From: Aeromicrobium sp. Leaf350
GTDB lineage: Bacteria; Actinomycetota; Actinomycetes; Propionibacteriales; Nocardioidaceae
Assembly (NCBI RefSeq): GCF_916858655.1
Contig: NZ_CAKASL010000002.1
Location: forward strand, 892,205-956,204
Direction of reading: 5' to 3'
DNA: 64,000 nucleotides
The notes beneath the pieces were generated by a model. It made no database searches, was not told the DNA's origin, and was given only the letters and a program-made list of their open reading frames with translations. This document shows positions 19,597 to 29,042 of this stretch, piece after piece. The translations under genes were made by a program, and so were the position numbers. Position 1 is the first letter of the stretch; each line of letters opens with the position of its first letter.

Positions 19597-19602
19597 AGGT
19601 TA
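19597..19602 (-). promoter_or_regulatory. -10 element TAACCT of dapA
   Basis: TAACCT (minus strand), 6 nt, then ATG 19590. The same TAACCT-N6-start layout precedes thyA and the gene at 44154. Confidence 0.55.
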
Positions 19603-19653
19603 TCGCGAGGCGCCCCCGCGACGGTCGCCAGCCGCGCCGGGCAGGATGTGACC

Positions 19654-20442
19654 ATGACCTACGAGCTCGATGCGGCGACGAACTCCGTCCCGACCGGCCC
19701 CGGCACGCGCTCCGTCGAGCTGACGTCCGACTGGAACACCCCGGCGGGAACCGCCAACGGCGGCTACCTCCTCGCCATCCTCCTTCGAGCGGCTCTGGAG
19801 GAGTCCGACAAGCCCGACCCGCTGTCGGTCGCCGTCACGTACCTCAAGCCCACGAAGCCTGGTCCGGCCGATCTCACGGTCTCCCCCGTGCGCCTCGGGA
19901 GGCGCGTCTCGACGTACACCGTGACGCTCAGCCAGGCCGGCAGCCTGATCACCCACGCCGTCGTGAGCCTGCACGACGCCGAGCTCGCGGGCGACCAGCA
20001 GCACGACGGCGACGTCGCACCGAGCATCCCGCTGCCCGCGGACGGCATCGACCCGATGGCCGAGTGGCCGCCCGGCACGATCCCGATCGCCGACCGCTAC
20101 ACGGCCCGGCACGCCGCGGTGCCCCCGTGGATGACCGGCACGCCCTCGGGTGACCCGGAGGCGGCGTTCTGGATCCGCCCCGCCGACCAGCGGCCGATCG
20201 ACGCCTTCGCCGCCGGTGCCATCGTCGACGCCTATCCCCCGGTCACGACCGAGGTCGGCGAGATCGGATCGGCCACGATCCAGCTCACGGTGCACTTCTG
20301 GCGCCGCTTCACCTCCGAGTGGGTGCTGATGGAGGTCGTGACGCGTCGCATCGTCGACGGCTTCCACGACGAGGACGTGCGCCTGTGGGACACCGAGGGT
20401 CGGCTCGTCGCGACGAGTCGCCAGCTCGCGCTGCTGAGCTGA
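19654..20442 (+). CDS. Acyl-CoA thioesterase family protein (double hotdog)
   Basis: 262 residues from ATG 19654; a longer in-frame extension to 18790 is rejected because it lies antisense to dapA. The pattern NTPAGTANGGYLLAILLRAA at the N-terminus and a second hotdog repeat in the C-terminal half (FWRRFTSEWVLMEV) place it among TesB-like/4HBT_3 thioesterases that hydrolyse acyl-CoA. CAGGAT lies 6 nt upstream of the start. Divergent from dapA with 63 bp between. Confidence 0.8.
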   Translation: MTYELDAATNSVPTGPGTRSVELTSDWNTPAGTANGGYLLAILLRAALEESDKPDPLSVAVTYLKPTKPGPADLTVSPVRLGRRVSTYTVTLSQAGSLITHAVVSLHDAELAGDQQHDGDVAPSIPLPADGIDPMAEWPPGTIPIADRYTARHAAVPPWMTGTPSGDPEAAFWIRPADQRPIDAFAAGAIVDAYPPVTTEVGEIGSATIQLTVHFWRRFTSEWVLMEVVTRRIVDGFHDEDVRLWDTEGRLVATSRQLALLS

Positions 20443-20453
20443 GGCCGCGCGGG

Positions 20454-20927
20454 TCAGGCGCGCTCGTAGGTGACGATCTCGAAGCCGTCGTGCGGCACCG
20501 TGCCCGCCTCGCTCCAGCGCTCCCAGTCGATCGCGGGGAAGACCGCGTCGCCCTCGGGTGACTGCGCGACCCGGGTGACCACGAGGACGTCGACGAGGTC
20601 GCGCTCGAGCGCCTCCGCGTAGACCTGCGCGCCACCGACGAGGAACACCTCCTCGTCGAGCTCGCGGGCCCGCACCAGGGCGTCGTCGAGCGAGTGGGCG
20701 ACCTCGACGCCGTCGGCGGACCAGTCGGCCTGGCGCGTCACGACGATCGTCGTGCGACCCGGCAAGGGGCGGCCGATCGAGTCGTACGTCGCGCGCCCCA
20801 TGACCATCGGGTGACCGAGCGTGATGCGCTTGAAGTGCGCGAGGTCCTCGGGCAGTCGCCACGGCAGCCCCCCGTCGACCCCGATGACGCGGTTCGCGCC
20901 CATGGCCACCACCAGCGTGACCGTCAT
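20454..20927 (-). CDS. dfrA: Dihydrofolate reductase
   Basis: 157 residues. Reduces dihydrofolate with NADPH, regenerating the folate consumed by Thy[21 protein letters not shown] (substrate and Met20-loop region), [11 protein letters not shown] and the [11 protein letters not shown] region are typical. It overlaps thyA by 4 bp (ATGA), the common thyA-dfrA arrangement, so production of the two is coupled. Confidence 0.95.
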   Translation of the reverse strand: MTVTLVVAMGANRVIGVDGGLPWRLPEDLAHFKRITLGHPMVMGRATYDSIGRPLPGRTTIVVTRQADWSADGVEVAHSLDDALVRARELDEEVFLVGGAQVYAEALERDLVDVLVVTRVAQSPEGDAVFPAIDWERWSEAGTVPHDGFEIVTYERA

Positions 20928-21733
20928 ACGGCGATGGGCGCCTTGATGAGCGGGTGCGGGTCGTAGCCCACGACCTCGATCGAGTCGAAGCCGAAGCCGT
21001 CGATGTCGGTGACAGCGGGATCGAGCCGCAGCTGCGGCAGCGCACGCGGCTCACGGGTGAGCTGCTCACGCGCCTGGTCGAGGTGGTTGAGGTACAGGTG
21101 GGCGTCGCCGAGGGTGTGCACGAAGTCGCCGACCTCGAGGCCCGCGACCTGCGCCACCATGTGGGTGAGCAGCGCGTACGACGCGATGTTGAACGGCACG
21201 CCGAGGAAGACGTCGGCCGAGCGCTGGTACATCTGGCAGCTCAGGCGTCCGGGTCCGTCGTCCTGCGGGGTCACGTAGAACTGGAAGAACGCGTGGCAAG
21301 GCATGAGCGCCATCGCGTCGAGGTCGGCCACGTTCCAGGCGCTGACGATGTGCCGACGCGAGTTCGGGTCGGACTTCAGCGCCGCGATGACGCCACGCAG
21401 CTGGTCGATCGTCTGGCCGTCCGGCGTCGGCCACGACCGCCACTGGTGGCCGTAGACCGGGCCGAGCTCGCCGTGCTCGTCGGCCCACTCGTCCCAGATC
21501 GAGATGCCGTTCTCCTGCAGCCACTTCACGTTGGTCTCGCCGGAGACGAACCACAGCAGCTCGCCGACGACCGACTTGAGGTGGATCTTCTTGGTCGTGA
21601 CGAGCGGGAAGCCCTCACGGAGGTCGAACCTCATCTGGTGCCCGAAGACGCTGCGCGTGCCGGTTCCGGTGCGGTCCCCCTTCTCGACGCCGTCGTCGAG
21701 GATGCGCTGCACGAGGTCCAGGTACGCCTGCAT
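20924..21733 (-). CDS. thyA: Thymidylate synthase ThyA
   Basis: 269 residues. Methylates dUMP to dTMP using methylene-tetrahydrofolate. The catalytic cysteine is in [21 protein letters not shown] and the GDAHLYLNH segment complete the active site. Full length. TAACCT lies 6 nt before the ATG (leaderless). The FAD-dependent alternative thyX is not in this window. Confidence 0.97.
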   Translation of the reverse strand: MQAYLDLVQRILDDGVEKGDRTGTGTRSVFGHQMRFDLREGFPLVTTKKIHLKSVVGELLWFVSGETNVKWLQENGISIWDEWADEHGELGPVYGHQWRSWPTPDGQTIDQLRGVIAALKSDPNSRRHIVSAWNVADLDAMALMPCHAFFQFYVTPQDDGPGRLSCQMYQRSADVFLGVPFNIASYALLTHMVAQVAGLEVGDFVHTLGDAHLYLNHLDQAREQLTREPRALPQLRLDPAVTDIDGFGFDSIEVVGYDPHPLIKAPIAV

Positions 21734-21739
21734 GGTGCG

Positions 21740-21745
21740 AGGTTA
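21740..21745 (-). promoter_or_regulatory. -10 element TAACCT of thyA
   Basis: TAACCT (minus strand), 6 nt, ATG 21733. The divergent gene at 21793 has GAAGAT 6 nt before its start, so two leaderless promoters share this 59-bp gap. Confidence 0.55.
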
Positions 21746-21780
21746 CTACCGGATCGGTGGGCGACACGGGACCACTGTGG

Positions 21781-21786
21781 GAAGAT
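21781..21786 (+). promoter_or_regulatory. -10 element GAAGAT, predicted leaderless start
   Basis: GAAGAT, 6 nt, ATG 21793. Confidence 0.4.
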
Positions 21787-21792
21787 CTCGAC

Positions 21793-22287
21793 ATGGCCCA
21801 GAACGAGTACGACGCCACTCCGCGGGAGCTGCGCAACTTCGCCCTCCTGCAGATCGTGCTGACGGCAGGATTCCTCGCCGTCCTCTTCTGGATGCTGGGT
21901 GGCACCGACGCCGACCGGCCGCACTGGGCCGTGTGGGTCGGGCTCCTCGCCGCGGTCGCGGTCGGAGGCTTCCTGGCCGACCGCGTCTGGCTGTCGGCCG
22001 AGCCGCTCGACCCGGCCCTCGACGAGGAGGAGAACCGCACCATCGCGGTCGGCGTCTTCGCCGCCCAGACGGTCCGCAAGCTCCTGCTGTGCGAGGCACC
22101 CATGATCCTCGCGGTGATCGTGGCCTTCGTGACCGACACCGGCGGCTGGCCCATCGCGATCGCCGGCCTGCCGGGCCTGATCGTCATGTCGTTCGAGATC
22201 TGGCCGTCGCTGCGCAACGTGTCGATGACCGAGACGATGCTCAACGCCGGCGGCGCGCAGTCGGACCTCATCGACTCCTTCGTGTGA
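21793..22287 (+). CDS. Membrane protein, function unknown
   Basis: 164 residues from ATG 21793. Four predicted membrane helices in two pairs (about 15-35, 42-62, 98-118, 122-142) with a cytoplasmic C-terminus. No family recognised. It begins a four-gene + strand cluster whose genes overlap by 4-8 bp (GNAT, azlC, azlD), so it is probably co-expressed with the amino-acid exporter. Confidence 0.7.
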   Translation: MAQNEYDATPRELRNFALLQIVLTAGFLAVLFWMLGGTDADRPHWAVWVGLLAAVAVGGFLADRVWLSAEPLDPALDEEENRTIAVGVFAAQTVRKLLLCEAPMILAVIVAFVTDTGGWPIAIAGLPGLIVMSFEIWPSLRNVSMTETMLNAGGAQSDLIDSFV

Positions 22288-22844
22288 CCGGGGCCTCCGC
22301 CTCCGGATCGGGCGACACCGTCCGGCTCGCGTGGCCCGACGACGCCTCCACGCTCGCGACCGTGCAGCGGCAGGTGTGGTTGTCAGACGGGCTGTTCGGG
22401 GTGGTCGACGAGGCCGGCCTGACGGAGGCCTTCGGCGACCTCGATGAGCACGCCGAACGCTGGCGCAGCACCCTCACGCACTCCCCCGAGGCTCGGTTCC
22501 GCGTCCTCGTGGCGACCCACGACGACGTGGTCGTCGGCTACGGCGTGCTGCACCCCGGATCCGATCCGGACGCGGACCCGGTGCGCGACGCCGAGCTGGG
22601 CGACCTGGCCGTCGTGCCGGGTGCCCGCCGCGACGGTCACGGCACCCGGCTGGTTCAGGCCGCCGCCGACACGGCTGCGGCAGATCGCTTCTCGATCCTG
22701 CGCACGTGGGTGGCGGGGAGCGACGACGGCGCCCGCCTCCTCCTGACCTCCGGCGGCTGGGCGTCCGACGGCGCGTTCCGCGAGCTCGAGGCACCCGACG
22801 GGCGTCGGATCAAGCAGGTGCGCCTGCACACCGCCGTCGCATGA
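22284..22844 (+). CDS. GNAT-family N-acetyltransferase
   Basis: 186 residues from GTG 22284 in a GTGA overlap with the previous gene. Acetyl-CoA-binding core of the GNAT fold is seen in ELGDLAVVPGARRDGHGTRL (the R-x2-G-x-G/A motif) about residues 110-130. Acceptor unknown. Coupled to azlC by an ATGA overlap. Confidence 0.8.
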   Translation: MTGASASGSGDTVRLAWPDDASTLATVQRQVWLSDGLFGVVDEAGLTEAFGDLDEHAERWRSTLTHSPEARFRVLVATHDDVVVGYGVLHPGSDPDADPVRDAELGDLAVVPGARRDGHGTRLVQAAADTAAADRFSILRTWVAGSDDGARLLLTSGGWASDGAFRELEAPDGRRIKQVRLHTAVA

Positions 22845-23578
22845 GCCCTGATCACGACCCAGGGCACGACCCTGCGGACGACCCTGGGCACGATCCAGCG
22901 CACGACCCCGCCGGCGACCGGTCGGTCATCCGGGACTCCCTCGGGGTGGGCGTCGGCGTCGGCCTCTACGGCGTGACCTTCGGGGCTCTCGGTCCGGCTG
23001 CGGGTCTGAGCGTGTGGCAGACCTGCGCCCTGTCGCTGCTCGCCTTCACGGGTGCGTCGCAGTTCGCCTTCGTGGGCGTCGTGGCGTCCGGCGGCTCGCC
23101 CCTGGCCGGCGCGCTCACCTCGGTCCTGCTCGGTGGGCGCAACGTCTTCTACGGCATCAGCATGGCCCCGCACCTGCAGGTGCGGGGCTGGCGGCGATGG
23201 GCGGCGGCGCATCTCGTGATCGACGAGTCGACCGCGATGGGCGTGACCCGACCCACGTCCCGCCAGGCGCGTCTGGGCTTCTACTGGACCGGGATCACGA
23301 TCTTCCTGTTCTGGAACCTGACGACCGCGATCGGCGCGATCGCGGGCGAGGCCATCGGCGATCCTGAGGCGATCGGGCTCGACGGGGCGGTGGCCGCCGC
23401 GTTCCTGGGGCTGCTGTGGCCACGGCTGGACTCGGCACTCACCCGGGCCGTCGCGGTGGTGGGCGTCGTGCTGGCCCTGCTCCTCGTGCCGATCACCGCG
23501 CCAGGGGTGCCGATCATCCTCGGCGGCCTGTCGGCCGTGGTCCTCGGCCTGGTGTGGGGAGGGCGCGCTCGTGGGTGA
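22841..23578 (+). CDS. azlC: AzlC-family branched-chain amino acid exporter, large subunit
   Basis: 245 residues, start ATG 22841 in a 4-bp overlap. Seven to eight membrane helices; the segment LLAFTGASQFAFVGVVASGG and the LLGGRNVFYGISMAPHL loop are characteristic of AzlC/BrnF. With AzlD it exports branched-chain amino acids or analogues. Odd feature: the first 27 residues are a repeat of HDP/DDP units (HDPGHDPADDPGHDPAHDP) not seen in typical AzlC; the His/Asp pattern could bind metal or be merely disordered. Confidence 0.9.
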   Translation: MSPDHDPGHDPADDPGHDPAHDPAGDRSVIRDSLGVGVGVGLYGVTFGALGPAAGLSVWQTCALSLLAFTGASQFAFVGVVASGGSPLAGALTSVLLGGRNVFYGISMAPHLQVRGWRRWAAAHLVIDESTAMGVTRPTSRQARLGFYWTGITIFLFWNLTTAIGAIAGEAIGDPEAIGLDGAVAAAFLGLLWPRLDSALTRAVAVVGVVLALLLVPITAPGVPIILGGLSAVVLGLVWGGRARG

Positions 23579-23879
23579 CCTCTGGTGGGGCGTGCTCACC
23601 GTCTGCGTCGGCTGCTACGCGCTCAAGCTGGCCGGGTTGTCCGTGCCGCCCGTGATCCTCGAGCACCGGCTGACGGTGCGGGCGACGGCGCTGATCCCGG
23701 TGGGCCTGCTGGCCGCCCTGGTGGCCGTGCAGACCGCAGCGGGCGACCGTGAGGTCGTGCTCGACGCCCGGCTGGTCGGCGTCGGCGTCGCGGTGGCCTG
23801 CCTGCTCGCGAGGATCCCGTTCCTGCCGATGCTGGTCCTCGCCGCCGCCGCGACCGCCCTCACCCGCCTGGTGACCTAG
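23571..23879 (+). CDS. azlD: AzlD-family amino acid exporter, small subunit
   Basis: 102 residues, GTG start overlapping azlC by 8 bp. Four membrane helices and the typical ILEHRLTVRATALIPVGLLAAL segment of AzlD/BrnE. Partner of the preceding protein. Its TAG stop overlaps the convergent dapB stop. Confidence 0.9.
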   Translation: MGDLWWGVLTVCVGCYALKLAGLSVPPVILEHRLTVRATALIPVGLLAALVAVQTAAGDREVVLDARLVGVGVAVACLLARIPFLPMLVLAAAATALTRLVT

Positions 23880-24619
23880 AGGTCGAGGGCGACGTCGAGG
23901 CCGACGGTCACGCCGGGGTGCTCCGGCACCCAGCGGAGGGCGGTGAGCACGCCCGGCATGAAGGACTCGCGGGTGGAGGAGTCGTGGCGCAGGCTCAGGA
24001 TCTCGCCCGTGTCTCCCAGGACGACCTCCTGCGAGGCGATGAAGCCGCGCGCCCGCACGGCGTGCACGGGGACGCCGGCGACCTTCGCGCCGCGGGCGCC
24101 GTCGGGGTCGTCGGTCGTGGCGTCCGGGAGCGGGGCGGAGCCGGCGGCCTCGCGAGCGGCCGCGATGAGCTCGGCCGTGCGGGTCGCGGTGCCGGAGGGG
24201 GCGTCGACCTTGTCCGGGTGGTGCATCTCGATGACCTCGACCGACTCGAAGAACGGTGCGGCCACGGCGGCGAACTTCATCATCAGCACGGCGCCGATCG
24301 AGAAGTTGGGCACCACGAGCACGCCGATGCCGGGATGCTCCGTGGCGATCTCGCGCACCGCCGCGACCCGTGAGTCGTCGAAGCCGGACGTGCCGACGAC
24401 GGCGTGCACGCCGTGCTCGACGCACCAGCGCACGTGGTCGAGGGCGACGTCTGGCGTCGAGAACACGAGCGCAGCGTGCGCGCCGGCCTCGGTGATCGCC
24501 GCGAGGTCGTCGCCGACGTCGACTCGAGCCACGACCTCCAGGTCGGCACTGGCCTCGATCGCCTGCGCCGAGGTCGATCCCATTCGTCCGTTCGCGCCGA
24601 TCACGGCCACTCGCGTCAT
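23876..24619 (-). CDS. dapB: 4-hydroxy-tetrahydrodipicolinate reductase
   Basis: 247 residues from ATG 24619. Reduces the DapA product with NAD(P)H in diaminopimelate/lysine synthesis. Rossmann start VAVIGANGRMG; catalytic segment EMHHPDKVDAPSGTA contains the His-His and Lys residues of the family. TAGGCT sits 7 nt before the ATG. A 14-bp perfect palindrome lies 18 bp upstream. Confidence 0.96.
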   Translation of the reverse strand: MTRVAVIGANGRMGSTSAQAIEASADLEVVARVDVGDDLAAITEAGAHAALVFSTPDVALDHVRWCVEHGVHAVVGTSGFDDSRVAAVREIATEHPGIGVLVVPNFSIGAVLMMKFAAVAAPFFESVEVIEMHHPDKVDAPSGTATRTAELIAAAREAAGSAPLPDATTDDPDGARGAKVAGVPVHAVRARGFIASQEVVLGDTGEILSLRHDSSTRESFMPGVLTALRWVPEHPGVTVGLDVALDL

Positions 24620-24626
24620 GGACGTC

Positions 24627-24650
24627 AGCCTAGTGATTCGAGTTCTCGAA
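24627..24650 (-). promoter_or_regulatory. dapB -10 element and adjoining palindrome
   Basis: TAGGCT (24627-24632, minus strand) precedes ATG 24619 by 7 nt. Immediately upstream TTCGAGTTCTCGAA (24637-24650) is a perfect inverted repeat placed where a repressor would cover the promoter. The regulator is unknown. Confidence 0.45.
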
Positions 24651-24790
24651 CCGCTCCTCGGCCAACGCGTCCCGCCGTGGAGCGAGTTCACGCCGTCGGC
24701 GCGTCGGGCTCCAGCTGGACGTCTGCATCAAACATCGCTCGAATCTCCGCATCCGCCTCTTCAGAGAATGCCTGCTCCCCACCTGGTCCA

Positions 24791-26002
24791 TCACGAACCC
24801 GCCACGTCCGCGAGGACCTCGAGACCCGCCAGCAGCTCACGGAAGCTGGTCGTGAGCGGAGCCAGACCGAGACGGAGGAGGTCGGGTTCCCGGAAGTCGG
24901 GGACGACGCCCCGCGCCGTCAGCTGCACGGTGGCGCGGCGGGCGTCGGGAAGCCGCACCGTGACGTGGCTCCCCCGCCGTGCCGGGTCGCGCGGTGTGAC
25001 GACTTCCAGGCCCATGCCGTCCAGCGCCTCGATCGCGAACGCCGTGAGCAGCTCCGACTTCGCCCTCGCCGCGGCGACACCCACCTCCGTCGCCAGCGCG
25101 ACACCTTCCTGGACCGCGACGATCCCCGGGACCGGCGGTGTGCCGGTCAGCATGCGCCGGATGCCGGCGGCGGGCCGGTGCTCGTCGGCCATCGCGAAGA
25201 GGTCGTCGGCGCTCCACCACCCCGGCAGCGGCTGGTCCAGGTGCGGGTGGTGCCGGGAGGCGGCGTAGAGGAAGGCCGGGGCGCCAGGACCCCCGTTGAG
25301 GTACTTGTAGGTGCATCCCACGGCGAGGTCGGCGCCTGCGGCGTCCAGGTCGGTGGGCACGACGCCGACCGAGTGGCACAGGTCCCAGACGACCACGGCA
25401 CCGGCGGCGTGCACGCGCGCCGTGACGTCAGCGAGGTCCAGCAGCGAGCCGATGCGGTAGTCCACGAGGCTGAGGAGCACCACGGCGGTCCGGTCGTCGA
25501 GCACGGCCCCGACGTCGTCCGCACTGAGGCCGGAGGGGTCGGACGGATGCACCTCGACGACCTCGAGCCTCCGGTCGGCTGCCACGCGGCGGGCGAGGTA
25601 CCGGTCGGTCGGGAAGTCGGCCGCGTTGACCACGAGGGTGCTGCGCTCCGGCACCAGGCCGACGGCGGCGTGCAGGGCCTTCGCCAGGCACACCGACGTC
25701 GAGTCGGCCACGATCGTCTGACCCGGAGCCGCGCCCACGAGCGTGCCCACCGCGTCGCCGACCACCACGGGGAGGTCGACCCATCCCTCGGACCATCCGC
25801 GGATCAGGCGTCCGCCCCACTCCTCGCGCACGAACGACGCGAGGCGCTCCTGCGTCCGACGCGGCAGTCGCCCCAGGGAGTTGCCGTCGAGGTAGGCCAC
25901 GACGTCGGGGTCGAGCACGAACTCCTCGCGCCACCGTGCCAGCGGATCGGCGGCGTCGAGCGCGGCAGCACGCTCGCGGAGGTCGGGATCGAGGGGGCTC
26001 AT
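24791..26002 (-). CDS. kynU: Kynureninase
   Basis: 403 residues from ATG 26002. PLP-dependent hydrolase cleaving kynurenine to anthranilate and alanine. AYLDGNSLGRLP at the N-terminus, the VVWDLCHSVGVVP Asp of the PLP site and the Schiff-base lysine in CTYKYLNGGPGAP are all present. It stands alone here: no tryptophan dioxygenase or formamidase gene in the window. The start codon is preceded directly by the palindrome GATCGGCCGATC (26003-26014), possibly an operator. Confidence 0.93.
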   Translation of the reverse strand: MSPLDPDLRERAAALDAADPLARWREEFVLDPDVVAYLDGNSLGRLPRRTQERLASFVREEWGGRLIRGWSEGWVDLPVVVGDAVGTLVGAAPGQTIVADSTSVCLAKALHAAVGLVPERSTLVVNAADFPTDRYLARRVAADRRLEVVEVHPSDPSGLSADDVGAVLDDRTAVVLLSLVDYRIGSLLDLADVTARVHAAGAVVVWDLCHSVGVVPTDLDAAGADLAVGCTYKYLNGGPGAPAFLYAASRHHPHLDQPLPGWWSADDLFAMADEHRPAAGIRRMLTGTPPVPGIVAVQEGVALATEVGVAAARAKSELLTAFAIEALDGMGLEVVTPRDPARRGSHVTVRLPDARRATVQLTARGVVPDFREPDLLRLGLAPLTTSFRELLAGLEVLADVAGS

Positions 26003-26029
26003 GATCGGCCGATCGTCCCACACCGGACG

Positions 26030-26070
26030 CACCGGACCCCGGCTCCCACGAGGGGAACCGGGGTCCGGTG
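26030..26070 (-). terminator. Hairpin terminator of pnp
   Basis: CACCGGACCCCGG (26030-26042) pairs perfectly with CCGGGGTCCGGTG (26058-26070), with further CTCCC/GGGG pairing inside. It lies 15 bp beyond the pnp stop; no U-tract. Confidence 0.75.
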
Positions 26071-26084
26071 TGCAGATCGACCGA

Positions 26085-28325
26085 TCAGGCGTCAGCCGAC
26101 TCCTCGGCGGCCGGGGCGGCGTCGGCCCACGGCTCGTCGTTGGACTCGGACTTGTCGACGACCGGGATCAGCGACAGCTTGCCGCGGTCGCCGATCTCGG
26201 CGATCTCGACCTGGATCTTCTGTCCGACGCTGACGACGTCCTCGACGTTGTTCACGCGCTGGCCGCCGTTGAGGTCGCGGAGCTTGCTGATGTGCAGCAG
26301 TCCGTCCTTGCCCGGGAGCAGCGAGATGAACGCGCCGAAGTCGACCGTCTTGACGACGGTACCGAGGTAGCGCTCGCCGACCTCGGGCATCGTCGGGTTG
26401 GCGATCGAGTTGATCGCCGACCGCGCGGCCTCGGCGGCGTCGCCGTTGTCGGCACCCACGAAGACCGTGCCGTCGTCGTCGATCGAGATCTTCGCGCCGG
26501 TGTCGTCCTGGATCTGGTTGATCATCTTGCCCTTGGGGCCGATGACCTCACCGATCTTGTCGACGGGGATCTTGATCGTGATGATGCGCGGCGCGTACGG
26601 GCTCATCTCGTCCGGCTCGTCGATGGCCTCGGCCATGACGTCCAGGATCGCGAAGCGCGCGTCGCGTGCCTGCGTCAGCGCGCCGGCCAGGACCTCGGCC
26701 GGGATGCCGTCGAGCTTGGTGTCGAGCTGCAGCGCCGTGACGAACTGGCGCGTGCCGGCGACCTTGAAGTCCATGTCGCCGAAGGCGTCCTCGGCTCCCA
26801 GGATGTCGGTCAGCGTGACGTACTCGGTCTTGCCGTCGACCTCACCGGAGATGAGGCCCATCGCGATGCCGGCGACCGGCGCGCGCAGCGGCACACCGGC
26901 GTTGAGCAGGCCCAGCGTCGAGGCGCAGACCGAACCCATCGACGTGGAGCCGTTGGAGCTCAACGCCTCGGAGACCTGACGGATCGCGTACGGGAACTCC
27001 TCGCGCGACGGCAGCACCGGCAGCAGCGCACGGCCGGCGAGGGCGCCGTGACCGATCTCGCGGCGCTTGGGCGAGCCCACGCGACCGGTCTCACCGGTCG
27101 AGAACGGCGGGAAGTTGTAGTTGTGCATGTAGCGACGCTTGGTCTCGGGGCTCAGCGTGTCGAGCTTCTGCTCGAGGTCGAGCATGTTCAGCGTGGTGAC
27201 ACCCAGGATCTGGGTCTCGCCGCGCTGGAACAGCGCCGAGCCGTGGACGCGCGGGATGACGCCGACCTCGGCCGACAGCTCACGGATGTCGGCGAGGCCA
27301 CGACCGTCGATGCGGACCTTGTCGCGCAGCACGCGCTCGCGGATGACCGACTTGAGGACGGAGCGGACGGCGGCGCCGAGCTCCTTCTCGCGACCCTCGA
27401 AGCGCTCGCCGAGCTGCTCGAGGACGTCGGCCTTGATCTCGGCCTCGCGCTCCTCGCGGTCGGCCTTGAAGGCGATCTGGGCGGCCTCGGCCAGCGGGGC
27501 CTTGGCGATGGCCTCGACGGCCTCGTAGGCGTCGTCCTCGTAGTCGAGGAAGACCGGGAAGTCGCGGACCGGCTTGGCGGCGGTCGACGCGAGCTGCGCC
27601 TGCGCCTCGCACAGCTGCTTGATGACGGCCTTGGCGGCGTCGAGGCCCTCGGCCACGATCTCCTCGGTGGGGGCCTGGACGCCCGACTGGACGAGCTCCC
27701 AGGTGACCTCGGTGGACTCGGCCTCGACCATCATGATCGCGACGTCGTCACCGGCGATGCGGCCCGCGACGACCATGTCGAACACGGCCTCCTCGAGCTG
27801 GCTGTGCGTCGGGAAGGCGACCCACTGGCCGTCGACGAGCGCGACGCGGGTGGCGCCGACCGGGCCGGTGAACGGCAGGCCGGAGATCTGCGTGGACGCC
27901 GAGGCGGCGTTGATCGCGAGCACGTCGTACGGCGTGTCGGGGTTGAGGGCCAGGACCGTGATGACGACCTGGACCTCGTTGCGCAGACCCTTCTTGAAGG
28001 TCGGGCGCAGCGGGCGGTCGATCAGGCGGCACGTGAGGATCGCGTCCTCGGAGGGGCGACCCTCGCGGCGGAAGAACGAGCCCGGGATGCGACCCGCGGC
28101 GTACATCCGCTCCTCGACGTCGATCGTCAGGGGGAAGAAGTCGAAGTGGTCCTTGGGGTGCTTGCCGGCCGTGGTGGCCGACAGGAGCATCGTGTCGTCG
28201 TCGAGGAACGCCGACACGGCGCCAGCGGCCTGCTGGGCGAGCTGGCCGGTCTCGAAGCGGACCGTGCGGGTGCCGAAGCGACCGTTGTCGATCACGGCTT
28301 CGACGGTGTGGATGGAATCCGTCAT
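26085..28325 (-). CDS. pnp: Polyribonucleotide nucleotidyltransferase (PNPase)
   Basis: 746 residues from ATG 28325 (GAAGGGA upstream). Phosphorolytic 3'-to-5' exoribonuclease. Two RNase PH domains separated by the all-alpha domain, then KH (about 595-655) and S1 (about 665-730). [21 protein letters not shown] in the first core and [14 protein letters not shown] in the second are typical. A Glu/Ala/Asp-rich tail ends the protein. Located in the usual rpsO-pnp order. Confidence 0.97.
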   Translation of the reverse strand: MTDSIHTVEAVIDNGRFGTRTVRFETGQLAQQAAGAVSAFLDDDTMLLSATTAGKHPKDHFDFFPLTIDVEERMYAAGRIPGSFFRREGRPSEDAILTCRLIDRPLRPTFKKGLRNEVQVVITVLALNPDTPYDVLAINAASASTQISGLPFTGPVGATRVALVDGQWVAFPTHSQLEEAVFDMVVAGRIAGDDVAIMMVEAESTEVTWELVQSGVQAPTEEIVAEGLDAAKAVIKQLCEAQAQLASTAAKPVRDFPVFLDYEDDAYEAVEAIAKAPLAEAAQIAFKADREEREAEIKADVLEQLGERFEGREKELGAAVRSVLKSVIRERVLRDKVRIDGRGLADIRELSAEVGVIPRVHGSALFQRGETQILGVTTLNMLDLEQKLDTLSPETKRRYMHNYNFPPFSTGETGRVGSPKRREIGHGALAGRALLPVLPSREEFPYAIRQVSEALSSNGSTSMGSVCASTLGLLNAGVPLRAPVAGIAMGLISGEVDGKTEYVTLTDILGAEDAFGDMDFKVAGTRQFVTALQLDTKLDGIPAEVLAGALTQARDARFAILDVMAEAIDEPDEMSPYAPRIITIKIPVDKIGEVIGPKGKMINQIQDDTGAKISIDDDGTVFVGADNGDAAEAARSAINSIANPTMPEVGERYLGTVVKTVDFGAFISLLPGKDGLLHISKLRDLNGGQRVNNVEDVVSVGQKIQVEIAEIGDRGKLSLIPVVDKSESNDEPWADAAPAAEESADA

Positions 28326-28337
28326 GGATGTCCCTTC

Positions 28338-28438
28338 CGTGGGCAGAGCCCACTGGTGAGGACGAGGCACAGGCGGGCGCCGCCGACGCGATGCTCGCGT
28401 GCGGTGCGGCCGGGATGGCCCTCCCCCTTCGTGGGGGA
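28338..28438 (-). other. pnp leader region with two hairpins
   Basis: In the 304-bp gap between rpsO and pnp, GTGGGC-AGA-GCCCAC (28339-28353) sits immediately upstream of the pnp ribosome site, and TCCCCC-TTCGT-GGGGGA (28422-28438) further up. pnp leaders in other bacteria carry RNase III-processed stems that allow autoregulation; a similar role here is inferred. The rest of the gap shows only the rpsO terminator. Confidence 0.4.
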
Positions 28439-28592
28439 ATTTCCGGTCTTCGATCGAGGCCCGCGGAACCGGTCGTGAGACCGACGTTCCGAGAACCACT
28501 ACCGAGGACCGAACGGCTGGCCTGTTCCTCGTCCGTGGATGTGCTGGATGCAGTTGTGGAATTCAGTTGTGGTCGTTCACATGATGGACCGC

Positions 28593-28621
28593 GGGCGGCC
28601 GTCCCGGTGGGACGACCGCCC
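28593..28621 (-). terminator. Hairpin terminator downstream of rpsO
   Basis: 28593-28605 (GGGCGGCCGTCCC) pairs with 28609-28621 (GGGACGACCGCCC) with one mismatch and a GGT loop, 9 bp past the rpsO stop. Confidence 0.7.
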
Positions 28622-28629
28622 GTGGCGTG

Positions 28630-28920
28630 TCAGCGGCGCAGGCCGAGGCGCTCGATGAGGCCGCGGTAGCGCTCGATGTCGGTGTTCTGCACGTAGTTGA
28701 GCAGGCGGCGACGCTGACCGACGAGCAGCAGCAGGCCACGACGGCTGTGGTGGTCGTGCTTGTGCTCCTGCAGGTGGCCGGTCAGGTGCGAGATGCGCTG
28801 CGTCAGCAGCGCGATCTGGACCTCAGGAGAGCCGGTGTCGCCCTCGTGCGTCGCGTACTGCTCGATGATCTCGGGACGGGACAGCTCGGCCACGGTGGGC
28901 GCAGCAGTCTTCTTCGACAT
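28630..28920 (-). CDS. rpsO: 30S ribosomal protein S15
   Basis: 96 residues from ATG 28920 (AGGAGAA upstream). [36 protein letters not shown] and RRLLNYVQ are the conserved 16S-rRNA-binding parts. The N-terminus is about seven residues longer than the usual 89-residue form. Followed by a strong hairpin and pnp, the conserved order. Confidence 0.97.
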   Translation of the reverse strand: MSKKTAAPTVAELSRPEIIEQYATHEGDTGSPEVQIALLTQRISHLTGHLQEHKHDHHSRRGLLLLVGQRRRLLNYVQNTDIERYRGLIERLGLRR

Positions 28921-29042
28921 TCTTCTCCTGGGGTTCGTAGCGCGGCGCACCCGGGCATGTTCATCGGGGCACTGGAATCCGCGGCCGGTACACGGCGTCT
29001 CTCAGACTATCAGCGCAGGCCCCGATGGGTCGAATCCGCCCG

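Noticed and set aside
18790..19653. N-terminal extension of the thioesterase gene
   Set aside because: It is entirely antisense to dapA; the thioesterase fold begins at ATG 19654, where a -10 hexamer sits 6 nt upstream.
26001..28478. Antisense ORF of 825 codons opposite pnp
   Set aside because: Shadow frame of pnp with no independent support.
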